From: Desulforapulum sp034007745
Lineage (GTDB): Bacteria; Desulfobacterota; Desulfobacteria; Desulfobacterales; Desulfobacteraceae
Direction: 5' to 3'
Assembly: GCA_034007745.1 (NCBI GenBank)
Contig: JAVEQI010000009.1
Location: 1-64,000, forward strand
Length of the DNA: 64,000 bases
Positions 26,192-34,926 of the stretch are shown here, one piece after another (position 1 is the stretch's first letter; each line of letters begins with the position of its first letter). The position numbers were made by a program, and so were the translations under genes. Below the pieces are notes generated by a model. It did not search any database and was not told where the DNA came from. It worked only from the letters and a program-made list of their open reading frames with translations.

Positions 26192-27151
26192 TCAGGTGTC
26201 GATCAATCGTTTGAAAAGACGGACAAAGCTACGCTGATCAAGACGAGTCAAGCCATAGGCCTCTGCCCTTTGCATGGCGTTTCGATACTCTGGGGCAGAA
26301 ATTACGGCATCGAGCTCAGGAAACTTACGGGCCTTACCTGATACTCTATACTGGTCCATGATGTTAACGTAACAATTAACCGATATTTCTTGGGCCAGGA
26401 ATTTTAGGATAGCGTCGGTCTCTGCGGCACCGCCGGGCATCAGCAGGTGCCGGACCATGAGTCCTTGTTCTGCCTCTCCTTTTTCATTTATCCTGAGATC
26501 CCCCACCTGCCGCTGCATCTCTTTCATGGCCCTTCGAGCTATTTTAGGATAATCCTCAGCCCCGGCATATCGCCCGGCTGAATCAACAGACCAGAACTTA
26601 AAATCCGGCATATAGATATCGACTATACCGTCCAGCAATTGCAGAGTGGAGACACTGTCATATCCACTGCTGTTATAAACAAGCGGCACGGTAAGACCAT
26701 TTTTTACTGCGTGGGGGAGTGCGGCAAGGATTTGCGGTACAACATGACCGGGAGTGACCAGATTAATGTTAGCACAACCCTGTTCCTGCAAATCCACCAT
26801 CACCCCTGCAAGCTGTACCGCATCGACCGGAGAACATTCTGACTCTTCAGGATGGCTGATCTCATAATTCTGGCAAAAGACACAGAGAAGACTGCACCCA
26901 CAGAAAAAGATGGTCCCAGAACCCTGCTTTCCAACCAGAACAGCCTCTTCCCCAAAATGGGGTCCATGACTGGAAATTAATGCGTCCTTTCCTGTGCGGC
27001 ACAGACCAAGCTCGCCGGCCAGACGGTCCACGTTACATCTGCGTGGACATAAATTACATTTTTTCAGCAGCTTCCGGCTCTCAACGATCCTTTGTGCCAG
27101 AAGGCCGGATTTTGAAGCTGTCAGATAGAAACTTGCCATCATCCCACCCAT
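26192..27151 (-). CDS. PflX-like radical SAM protein (COG1313 type)
   Basis: A 319-residue relative of pyruvate-formate-lyase activating enzymes. An N-terminal cysteine motif (KKCNLCPRRCNVDRLAGELG) is followed by the radical SAM cluster motif CSLLCVFCQNYEISHP (Cys-x3-Cys-x2-Cys). YNSSGYDSV and PDFKFWSVDSA complete the barrel. The start may be the ATG at 27139, which GGGTGGG precedes. A second, broken copy of this gene lies at 36419-37395 with about 40 bp of the same upstream sequence, showing a duplication. The activated partner is unknown. Confidence 0.8.
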   Translation of the reverse strand: MGGMMASFYLTASKSGLLAQRIVESRKLLKKCNLCPRRCNVDRLAGELGLCRTGKDALISSHGPHFGEEAVLVGKQGSGTIFFCGCSLLCVFCQNYEISHPEESECSPVDAVQLAGVMVDLQEQGCANINLVTPGHVVPQILAALPHAVKNGLTVPLVYNSSGYDSVSTLQLLDGIVDIYMPDFKFWSVDSAGRYAGAEDYPKIARRAMKEMQRQVGDLRINEKGEAEQGLMVRHLLMPGGAAETDAILKFLAQEISVNCYVNIMDQYRVSGKARKFPELDAVISAPEYRNAMQRAEAYGLTRLDQRSFVRLFKRLIDT

Positions 27152-27214
27152 GAGTATTTGTCGATCACAATCGTTTGTTTAGGACCGCAGATCATCCCTG
27201 TCAGGCCATGACCG

Positions 27215-27502
27215 CTAGAGATGAATGATCTCTATTTGAGAATTCGCAATCTCCGCCAGGCCAAGCTCTTCTGCAAAGTTTAACACCTTATCAACCATTG
27301 AATTCACTACTCTTGAATCGTTGCCAATTATTGCAAATCCGATTTCAGCCCACAAATAGCTGTCATTAAAGTCGGTTTCCGCAATGGATATGTTGAACTT
27401 GTTTCTAATCCGGCTGATAATGGATTTGATTATACTGCGTTTTCCCTTCAGGGAATCGATGCCATAGAGTTTAAATTTTATTTTGCCTGTTCCTATCACC
27501 AT
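27215..27502 (-). CDS. DUF503 (YlxP-like) protein
   Basis: A 95-residue DUF503 protein, a small conserved family often near ribosome-maturation genes. Typical are MVIGTGKIKFKLYGIDSLKG, KRSIIKSIISRIRNKFNISI and AETDFNDSYLWAEIGFAIIG. The start at 27502 is chosen because the family begins here and GGTGA lies just before it. An open frame continues upstream, but its first codons lie in a mobile repeat (27580-27655), so they are not native. Function is unknown beyond probable nucleic-acid association. Confidence 0.7.
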   Translation of the reverse strand: MVIGTGKIKFKLYGIDSLKGKRSIIKSIISRIRNKFNISIAETDFNDSYLWAEIGFAIIGNDSRVVNSMVDKVLNFAEELGLAEIANSQIEIIHL

Positions 27503-27579
27503 TTGGTCACCATGAATATTTACTTGAGTAACATTAAACTTCATCAACTCTACACATACAGTGATTCCGAATAAAGGAG

Positions 27580-27655
27580 TAAGGGAACTTCCAAAAAATA
27601 AAAACGAACAAAAGTCCTGCACGATATGCGTATATTATTTCCTGGGAGCTCCCTA
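27580..27655 (-). mobile_element. Deletion derivative of palindromic MITE
   Basis: A 76-bp element between TA dinucleotides. Its minus strand reads TAGGGAGCTCCCAGGAAATA and so on through ACGCATATCGTGCAGG, matching the left arm of the full 163-bp element at 62511-62673. It then jumps to the outer end of the right arm (TTTTTTGGAAGTTCCCTTA). The loop and most of the right arm are missing. Confidence 0.7.
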
Positions 27656-27692
27656 ATGCACAGGCCCTTGATGAAAAACTGTCCGTCATTGA

Positions 27693-28136
27693 TCAGGCAG
27701 ATTTTTCAGGTTTGTTCAAATATTTGACCAGGGTCAGAATGTTTTGTCCTCCTAGGGTTTCATAATGAACCTCGTCCATCAGGGAGTTCATGATATAAAC
27801 CCCCATCCCTCGTTCAGGAAGAGTTTCAACCTTCGAGGGATCGAAGCCGAAGGGCCTGACCTTAGCCGGATTCATCCTTTCTCCGGTGTCACAGATCCTA
27901 AAGGTCAGCCGGTCCGGATAAAGCAGGACATCTACTTCCACTGAATGCCCTGCCTGTAAATGATAGGCATGCTTTATATCGTTGGTCACCGCTTCCACGA
28001 CACATAGCTCTAATTGGTAGCTGGTCGTGCTGTCCATGGACAGGGTTTCTGCGATGCCGCGCACGGCCCCTCCTACCAGGGAAACATTCTCAAGCCTACT
28101 GTCAATTATCAGCCGGATCATACCCGCCACCTTCAT
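27693..28136 (-). CDS. RsbW-like anti-sigma/serine kinase
   Basis: A 147-residue GHKL-fold kinase of the RsbW/SpoIIAB type. The ATP-binding N-box is ELCVVEAVTNDIKHAYH; FRICDTGERMNP and LPERGMGVYIMNSLMDEV are the G1 and G2 boxes. Such proteins phosphorylate a STAS antagonist and bind a sigma factor or another output protein. It follows the STAS gene by 4 bp and is the last gene of the operon that begins with the PP2C phosphatase at 36087. No sigma factor gene is adjacent, so the output may be a distant sigma factor or another target. Confidence 0.85.
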   Translation of the reverse strand: MKVAGMIRLIIDSRLENVSLVGGAVRGIAETLSMDSTTSYQLELCVVEAVTNDIKHAYHLQAGHSVEVDVLLYPDRLTFRICDTGERMNPAKVRPFGFDPSKVETLPERGMGVYIMNSLMDEVHYETLGGQNILTLVKYLNKPEKSA

Positions 28137-28140
28137 TTTT

Positions 28141-28485
28141 TTATGCCTTTACGGAAAGTGCATCAAGGGCTTCTGTCTCTGATGCATAGATATCAAACAC
28201 CCGATTCATGCGGGTCAGACGAAAAAGGCTCATGACACTTTCCTTCACGGTGCAAATCACGAGGTTGCCGTCATTGCCGATCTTTTTGAACCCCGAAATG
28301 ATGGCGCCAAGTCCGCTGCTGTCGATAAAGTCAACTTCGGAAAGGTTAAGCACAATCTGACGATTCCCAGCATCGATCCATTCACCCATCTTTTTTTTGA
28401 ACTCAGCGGCCGTTGAAGCGTCGATTCTTTTTTCCAGCGGCCTCACGATCAGAACATCATTTGTTTTTTTATGTTTCAGCTGCAT
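28141..28485 (-). CDS. STAS-domain anti-sigma factor antagonist
   Basis: A 114-residue STAS protein of the RsbV/SpoIIAA class. The phosphorylation site region is VDFIDSSGLGAIISGFKKIG, with the acceptor Ser in DSSGLG. The kinase at 27693-28136 and the PP2C phosphatase at 34927-36087 in the same operon would add and remove the phosphate. The unphosphorylated form would trap the RsbW-like kinase. It sits 85 bp after the glycogen phosphorylase gene. Confidence 0.88.
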   Translation of the reverse strand: MQLKHKKTNDVLIVRPLEKRIDASTAAEFKKKMGEWIDAGNRQIVLNLSEVDFIDSSGLGAIISGFKKIGNDGNLVICTVKESVMSLFRLTRMNRVFDIYASETEALDALSVKA

Positions 28486-28570
28486 AATTTCCTTCCTAAA
28501 ATCTATTTGTCCATATGTTTGAAGTCAATTCCGACAAGACCCGCATTGAGAGTTTTTTCCTTCCTATCGG

Positions 28571-31021
28571 TCAGTTCGGGAATTTTTTATTCCAGATGAG
28601 GCGGTTATAATCGGAAATGGATCTGTCACTTGAAAATTTTCCGGACCGGGCAACATTCAGGATCGCTTTTTTCGTCCAATTGACCGAATCCAGGTATTCC
28701 GCTTCTATTTGGTCCTGCGCCTGGATATAGGGGAAAAAATCCGGCAGGTGAAAATAATGGTCCTCATTATTCATCATCCGATGGTAAATCCATTGAAATA
28801 TCCCCTGCTCGTCAGGGCAAAAGACATTATCACGAAAGGCGTCCAGAACCCTGCGGATCTCCGGGAAGCGATGATAATAATCCACGGGGTAGTAGGTCTT
28901 TTTTTTAATCATGTCGGCTATCTCTTCCGCCTTCAATCCAAAGATAAAGATATTGTCCGCGCCGACTTCCTCAAGCATTTCGACATTGGCGCCGTCCAGT
29001 GTTCCCACGGTCAAGGCGCCGTTAAGCATGAATTTCATGTTTCCTGTTCCAGATGCCTCCTGACCGGCTGTGGAAATCTGTTCGCTCAAATCAGCAGCCG
29101 GTATGATCTTTTCAGCAAGAGAGACGCTGTAATCAGGTAAAAAAACCACCTTCAGGGCATCCCGGATGCGACGGTCCTGATTGATGACCTGTCCTACGTT
29201 GTGAATCAGCTTGATTATCTGTTTGGCCACCCAGTATCCAGGCGCAGCCTTGCCGGCAAAGATAAAGGTCTTGGCAACCGTGGGCGTCTTTTCCCCCCTA
29301 ACGATCTGCAGATATTCATGTACGATATGCATGATTTTCAGGAGTTGGCGTTTGTATTCGTGAATTCGTTTAATGTGAATGTCGAACAAACTGTCGGGAT
29401 CGATGGAAAGCCAGAGGGTGTCGGAGATGATTTCCGACAAGGTTTCCTTGTTTGCCCGTTTGATATCACGGAATTCATCCATGAAACCCGTCTGATCGGC
29501 ATGGGGCTCCAACCGTCGAAGCTGGCTGAGATCGGTGATCCAGGCATCTCCGATGGTGTCGTTGATCAGCCCCGCCAGTCGGGGATTGGCATCCAGAAGC
29601 CAGCGTCTCTGGGTAATTCCGTTGGTGACATTGACGAATCGTTCCGGCCAGATGGCATGAAAGTCTGAAAAATTGTTCTGCTTTAAAATCTCCGTGTGAA
29701 GTGCGGAGACCCCGTTGACAGAATGGGACCCCACCAGGGCCAGGTGGGCCATGCGGACCAGCTTGGTCTCCCCCTCTTCAATGAGGGACACCCGCCGGAG
29801 AAGATCGACGTCGTAGGGATGAAGGACAGCGACCTTTTCAAGAAAACGACGGTTAATTTCATAGATGATCTGGAGATGGCGGGGGATGACTCGTTCTAGT
29901 AGGGATGCGGGCCATTTTTCCAGCGCTTCGGCCAGCACCGTATGGTTGGTGTAGGCCAGAGTCTGCTGGGTGATCTCCCAGGCGCGCTCCCATGACAGTG
30001 CATATTCGTCCACGAGAAGCCGCATCAGTTCCGCCACTGCCAGGGAGGGATGGGTGTCGTTCATCTGGATGGCGACCTGATCGGGGAACCGGTCGAAATT
30101 TTCGTTACTTTTCAGATAACGCCGAATGATGTCCTTGAGGGTGCAGGCCACGAGAAAATATTCCTGCACCAGGCGAAGCTCCCTTCCTGACTTAATAGTG
30201 TCTAGGGGATAAAGCATCTTGGTGATGGTTTCGGTAGCAACTTTCTGCTCCACCGCCCGGAAGTAATCACCCTCATTAAAGATCTGGATGTCGAAGTCTT
30301 CGGAGGAACCTGCGCCGTAGAGCCTCAGCCAATTCACCGTTTTCCCCCCGTATCCGACAACGGGAATATCAAAGGGAATCCCCACGATTACATTCCAGTC
30401 GAGCCACATGGGATTGTACTCCCCATGGCGATCCTGAAAGTGTTCGATCCGTCCGTAGATGGGGATGATGCATTTTTCATCGGTCCGCTTGAACTCCCAG
30501 GGGTTGATATCCGCCAGCCAGTTATCCGGTTTTTCCCGCTGATAGCCGTTATCGATCTCCTGCTTAAAGAGGCCGTATTCATAGTGGATCCCGTAGCCGA
30601 AACCGGCAATGTCCAGCGTTGCCATGGAGTCAAGAAAACAAGCCGCCAGGCGACCGAGCCCACCGTTTCCAAGACCGGGGTCGCGCTCCTGCTCCCGCAC
30701 CTCATCAATGTCGATGCCTGCCTCTATCAGAAGTTCACGACAGACATCGAACATCCCGAGATTGTGGAGATTATTGCCCATCAGCCTGCCGATAAGAAAT
30801 TCCAGAGACAGGTAGTAGACCCTCTTGGTTTGGGATTTTTGATATCGCTGCTCCGTCTTCAGAATTTTTTTCGCCATTCGGTCCCGCAGGGAAAAGGCCG
30901 TAGACAGAAAGAGGTCCCGGTGCTCCTTTGTCGGCGATTCCTTGCACAGAGAACAGCGAAGATGGTAGTCTATTGATGCTTTTAAATCAGATTTCGAAAT
31001 TTCATTAGCGGTTGGTTTCAT
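28571..31021 (-). CDS. glgP: Glycogen/alpha-glucan phosphorylase
   Basis: A PLP-dependent phosphorylase of 816 residues that releases glucose-1-phosphate from glycogen or maltodextrin. Features include YYLSLEFLIGRLMGNNL near the N-terminus, GNGGLGRLAACFLDSMATL, MNDTHPSLAVAELMRLL and the PLP-binding Lys663 in ASGTGNMKFMLNGALTVGT. Its start codon overlaps the stop of the hybrid kinase gene by four bases, and STAS and RsbW-like genes follow, so a metabolic enzyme is embedded in a signalling operon. Its activity or the cell's glycogen use is likely tied to that signal. Confidence 0.95.
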   Translation of the reverse strand: MKPTANEISKSDLKASIDYHLRCSLCKESPTKEHRDLFLSTAFSLRDRMAKKILKTEQRYQKSQTKRVYYLSLEFLIGRLMGNNLHNLGMFDVCRELLIEAGIDIDEVREQERDPGLGNGGLGRLAACFLDSMATLDIAGFGYGIHYEYGLFKQEIDNGYQREKPDNWLADINPWEFKRTDEKCIIPIYGRIEHFQDRHGEYNPMWLDWNVIVGIPFDIPVVGYGGKTVNWLRLYGAGSSEDFDIQIFNEGDYFRAVEQKVATETITKMLYPLDTIKSGRELRLVQEYFLVACTLKDIIRRYLKSNENFDRFPDQVAIQMNDTHPSLAVAELMRLLVDEYALSWERAWEITQQTLAYTNHTVLAEALEKWPASLLERVIPRHLQIIYEINRRFLEKVAVLHPYDVDLLRRVSLIEEGETKLVRMAHLALVGSHSVNGVSALHTEILKQNNFSDFHAIWPERFVNVTNGITQRRWLLDANPRLAGLINDTIGDAWITDLSQLRRLEPHADQTGFMDEFRDIKRANKETLSEIISDTLWLSIDPDSLFDIHIKRIHEYKRQLLKIMHIVHEYLQIVRGEKTPTVAKTFIFAGKAAPGYWVAKQIIKLIHNVGQVINQDRRIRDALKVVFLPDYSVSLAEKIIPAADLSEQISTAGQEASGTGNMKFMLNGALTVGTLDGANVEMLEEVGADNIFIFGLKAEEIADMIKKKTYYPVDYYHRFPEIRRVLDAFRDNVFCPDEQGIFQWIYHRMMNNEDHYFHLPDFFPYIQAQDQIEAEYLDSVNWTKKAILNVARSGKFSSDRSISDYNRLIWNKKFPN

Positions 31022-34000
31022 TTTTCCTCTTTTTTTTCCAGATTCTTTTCCAGATCATCGGCCAGACCGAGGATCCCTTCAAAATCAAAGTCGTCCTTCA
31101 TTCGTACTATTCTGCTAAGATAGGGGGCAAAGTCCTTCGATCGGACGGCCATCTCCTCGGAAATTTCCGTCAACGCTGACACGTCACCCATTTCGACAGC
31201 CTCCCGCAAACGTCTAGCAGCCTCACCGGCCAGGTCCGGGGCCAGTAGGGGCAAGGATTCAAGGGTGGGTTCGGAAACGTCCATGGTTGACGACAGCTGC
31301 CGGACGGAGCACAGGGCCTCTTCCATCCGACTTTCTAAAGTGGCAAAGGCAGTGGCAAGCGCATCCGCCTGGGGGGGATTCTGGGGATCAGCATGCTTGA
31401 CCAGCTGGTCCAGCTCCGTGGCTGCGGCATGCAGCTGGGATGCAGATAGGTTGCCTGCGACTCCCATGATTCCGTGCACCAGTTTGTGTACGCTGCTGTA
31501 GTCCTCTGCATCCAGGGCTTGTCGGATCTCGTTGACCCGCTGGCTGTAACTCTCTCCAAAGCTGATCAACAGCTTGCGGTACAGAGCCTGGTTTCCTTGA
31601 AGACGCCCCAGGCCGGAAGGAAGATCAAACCCATCCAGAAACGCTGGAAACGGCTTCTCCTCCAGGGATGCCGGGACAACAACGTCGCTATTGTCGGGAA
31701 CGGGCTGCTGAGTCGTCTCCGCCTTGGATCCAGCCTCCCCCCCGGGTGTGGCGGCTAAGATCCACTCCGCCAGGGTTGCGTAGAGTACCTCCGGATCAAT
31801 GGGCTTGGTGATGTGAGCGTTCATGCCGGCATGATGGCTTTTCTCCGGGTCGTCGGCCATGGCATGGGCCGTCATGGCAATGATGGGCAGGCCCTTGAAC
31901 CGCTCATCCTTGCGGATGGTCCGGGTTGCGGTATAGCCGTCCATCACCGGCATCTGCAGATCCATCAGCACTGCGTCGAAACGATTCATCCGCACTGCGT
32001 CAACGGCTTCCCGGCCGTTGGCGGCCAGGGAGACGGTAACTCCCCCAGCGGCAAGGATTTCCATTGCAACCTGCTGGTTTATCTCATTGTCTTCAACCAG
32101 CAGCACCCGGGCGCCTTTGAGGCGTTTAAGTGCATCTGAGGCCTGTTTATCCTCCTCCACCGGCGGGGGTGTCTCCTTGCCTCCCTCTTTGGCCAGTGCA
32201 TTCATGATAGTATCAAACATTACCGAGGCGTTGATCGGCTTTATCAGGAAACCGTCCAGCCCGGCCGCCTCAGCCCGCCACAGGATCTCCTCCCGGGCGT
32301 AGGCGCTGACCAGGATAATGAGCGGAATCCGGGTCAACCGCATATCCTTCTTGATCCGTTTTGAGGCCTCGATGCCGTCGATGCCCGGCAGCTTCCAGTC
32401 CATCACCACGATGTCGTAAGGGCGGCCCCCGACGGACTTTCCAATCTCCTCCAGCCCCTCTTCACCGGACGCCGCCAGGGTAACGTCAAAAGAAAAGGAT
32501 TCCAGCATGTTCTGAAAAATTTCCCGGGAGGTCGCATTGTCGTCCACCACCAGTGTTTTGAGGCCTCTCAACTCCGGCGGGGGTATGTGGCAGACCCCTC
32601 TGGTTTCATGCATGGTCCTGAAAACCGCAGTAAAGTAGAATGTGCTGCCGGTCCCATAGGTGCTTTCAACCCATATCTTGCCCCCCATCATCTTTACCAG
32701 ACGATGACAGATGGATAGTCCCAGCCCGCTGCCGCCGTACCGGCGGGTGATGGAGGTGTCCGCCTGGGTAAAGGCCTTGAAAAGCTGGGCCATATGCTCC
32801 TCGGTGAGGCCGATGCCCGTATCCCGTACGGAGAATTGGAGAACTATAACATGATTTCCCTGGCTGACCACTTTGGTGGAGACCACTATTTCTCCGCTTT
32901 CAGTGAACTTGATGGAGTTGTTGGCCAGGTTGACCAGGATCTGGCTCAGCCGCAGGGGATCTCCCACCAGCTGGCGGGGCACGTCGGCTCCGGTGTCGAA
33001 AAGAACCTCTATCCCCTCTTTTTCCCGGAGCTTGACCGCTATCATGGTGGAAAGATTCTCCAGGACTTCATCCAGGTTAAAGTCAATGGACTCCATTCCC
33101 ATTTTTCCAGCCTCGATTTTTGAGAAATCGAGAATATCGTTGATGACCCCGAGAAGGGAGTTGGCGGAAATTTGAATCTTGTGAAGGTAGTCCCTCTGCT
33201 TCGGCGTCAGGTCTGTCTGGAGGGCCAGATGGGTCATCCCCATAACAGCATTCATGGGGGTGCGGATCTCGTGGCTCATGTTTGCCAGGAAGTCGCCTTT
33301 GGCCCGAGTGGCCGCCTCTGCCTTATCCCGGGCGACGATGAGTTCCTCCTCCATCTTTTTACGGTGGGTGATGTCCGAAACCATGGCAAAGGACCCTATT
33401 TTTACGCCGTTTTTATCAAAAAAGGGGGTGGCATGGAACTCGCAGATCACCTTTGAACCGTCTGGACGGTTGAGGGCGATCTCATAGACGCCCGTTTGGC
33501 CGGTGTCTCTGAACCGAAGCTGTTCGTTCAAGATTGCTGTATTTTCCTCGTCCAGAAATTCGAAAAGTGTCCTTTCCAAAATCTCCTTGCTGGGTCTGCT
33601 TAAAATTTTGCACATGGTGTCATTGACGGACACGATGTGAGCCTCATTGTTTACCCACAAGAACCCTTCATTGGTCGTCATCAGAATGCTTTTAAGATGG
33701 TATTCACTCTCCCTCAGGGCATCTTCAACTTTCTTGCGGGCAGAAATGTCACGAAAGACCACTACTGAGCCAATGATGGTTTTGCCTTTGCGCTGGGGCA
33801 CGCTTGTATAGGAGGTATAAAAGAATGAACCGTCCTTGCGCCAGAAGACCTCGTCCCTGCGGAAGCTGGTGATCCCCTTAGTATGGGCTAAGTAAATCGG
33901 ACAACTCTCGCGAAGGTGTGGCGATCCATCATCATTTGAATGGTGAAACAGGTCATGTACGTTTTGGTCGACAAGTTCCTTAATCTCGTATCCAAGCATC

Positions 34001-34827
34001 TTCTGAGCAGATTCATTTGCATAGGTGCATAAACCTTCAGTATCTGTAACGAAAATACCCTCTGCCACCGATTGCAGGATAAGGTGGTTGTACTCCTCGG
34101 ATTCCCTGAGCCTTTCAGTTCGATCCTCCACCAGGCTTTCAAGATGTTCCTTGTAGCTCGTCAACTCCTTTTGGGTTCTCTCGGCATATTCAGCCTGAGC
34201 TCTGGCGATCTGTTCAGCTTTTCTCGCTTTGATCCGCTCGATGCCCAAACTGGCTACAATGTTAGCAAAACCCGTCAGAAACCCCAGAATGGCGAGGAGC
34301 TTTTCCTGGGAAATGATCGGAACCTCATCAAGGGCACCCAGGTAATCCGCCACATCAAAATTGAATTTCCGGGCCTGGTGTTTAAAATAATCCCTGTTCG
34401 GTGCTTCCATAAGAAACTGCCCTACCAAAAGATTGGCAACATGCCGACCCTTGATCATGATAGGTGAAGCAGCATCGGTCAGGCCGTTTTTGCAGTGGTA
34501 AATCGAAAATGGCTTCCCCTCCTTCAGGTTTGCAGCCAGTGTCGTATCGCTTTCAACACAGCTCAAACAAGTTCGAGCATCAACACGATGAAAGTCGGTG
34601 CAGATCCGCTGCCAGCGGACAGATATCAGGATATTTCCCTCCAAGTCAGCGATGGCCAAGGCGATCCCCATGGCATTGCAGAAGTCTTCAAGGACGGGGC
34701 TCAGCTGCTCAATATCGATCACTTCCGTCAAGGAAAACCCTTCGCCCTCGACAGCTGCCTTGTCATTTTTGACATGGGAGTGTCCCGCTTTAGTCTTACC
34801 TGCGTTGGTGTTTTTCTTTTCTTTCAA
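31018..34827 (-). CDS. PocR/PAS hybrid sensor histidine kinase with two receivers and HPt
   Basis: A cytoplasmic 1269-residue hybrid kinase without clear membrane helices. Order: PocR sensory domain (about 30-200, with conserved cysteines in RICTDFH, TCLSCVESD and YHCKNGL), coiled coil, PAS (about 245-370), PAS (about 375-490), HisKA with His519 in MSHEIRTPMNAVMG, HATPase (NLANNSIKFTESG, GGSGLGLSICHRL), receiver 1 (DIVVMDWKLPGIDG), receiver 2 (DAVLMDLQMPVMDG) and an HPt-like domain with His1118 in VHGIMGVAGNL. PocR domains sense small molecules such as diols in known cases. It overlaps glgP and follows the receiver-PP2C gene by 99 bp. Confidence 0.9.
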   Translation of the reverse strand: MKEKKNTNAGKTKAGHSHVKNDKAAVEGEGFSLTEVIDIEQLSPVLEDFCNAMGIALAIADLEGNILISVRWQRICTDFHRVDARTCLSCVESDTTLAANLKEGKPFSIYHCKNGLTDAASPIMIKGRHVANLLVGQFLMEAPNRDYFKHQARKFNFDVADYLGALDEVPIISQEKLLAILGFLTGFANIVASLGIERIKARKAEQIARAQAEYAERTQKELTSYKEHLESLVEDRTERLRESEEYNHLILQSVAEGIFVTDTEGLCTYANESAQKMLGYEIKELVDQNVHDLFHHSNDDGSPHLRESCPIYLAHTKGITSFRRDEVFWRKDGSFFYTSYTSVPQRKGKTIIGSVVVFRDISARKKVEDALRESEYHLKSILMTTNEGFLWVNNEAHIVSVNDTMCKILSRPSKEILERTLFEFLDEENTAILNEQLRFRDTGQTGVYEIALNRPDGSKVICEFHATPFFDKNGVKIGSFAMVSDITHRKKMEEELIVARDKAEAATRAKGDFLANMSHEIRTPMNAVMGMTHLALQTDLTPKQRDYLHKIQISANSLLGVINDILDFSKIEAGKMGMESIDFNLDEVLENLSTMIAVKLREKEGIEVLFDTGADVPRQLVGDPLRLSQILVNLANNSIKFTESGEIVVSTKVVSQGNHVIVLQFSVRDTGIGLTEEHMAQLFKAFTQADTSITRRYGGSGLGLSICHRLVKMMGGKIWVESTYGTGSTFYFTAVFRTMHETRGVCHIPPPELRGLKTLVVDDNATSREIFQNMLESFSFDVTLAASGEEGLEEIGKSVGGRPYDIVVMDWKLPGIDGIEASKRIKKDMRLTRIPLIILVSAYAREEILWRAEAAGLDGFLIKPINASVMFDTIMNALAKEGGKETPPPVEEDKQASDALKRLKGARVLLVEDNEINQQVAMEILAAGGVTVSLAANGREAVDAVRMNRFDAVLMDLQMPVMDGYTATRTIRKDERFKGLPIIAMTAHAMADDPEKSHHAGMNAHITKPIDPEVLYATLAEWILAATPGGEAGSKAETTQQPVPDNSDVVVPASLEEKPFPAFLDGFDLPSGLGRLQGNQALYRKLLISFGESYSQRVNEIRQALDAEDYSSVHKLVHGIMGVAGNLSASQLHAAATELDQLVKHADPQNPPQADALATAFATLESRMEEALCSVRQLSSTMDVSEPTLESLPLLAPDLAGEAARRLREAVEMGDVSALTEISEEMAVRSKDFAPYLSRIVRMKDDFDFEGILGLADDLEKNLEKKEEK

Positions 34828-34926
34828 GACGTTCTCCTAAATTTTTTCCGCCAAACACACTGGCAGGAGTTGTATACCGACGTACCCATACCAGGTTTCC
34901 TGAATAAATTGTCAAGAACATTGGGG

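Noticed and set aside
27503..27622. N-terminal extension of the DUF503 protein
   Set aside because: The first codons lie in a MITE and the family begins at 27502, where a ribosome site is present.
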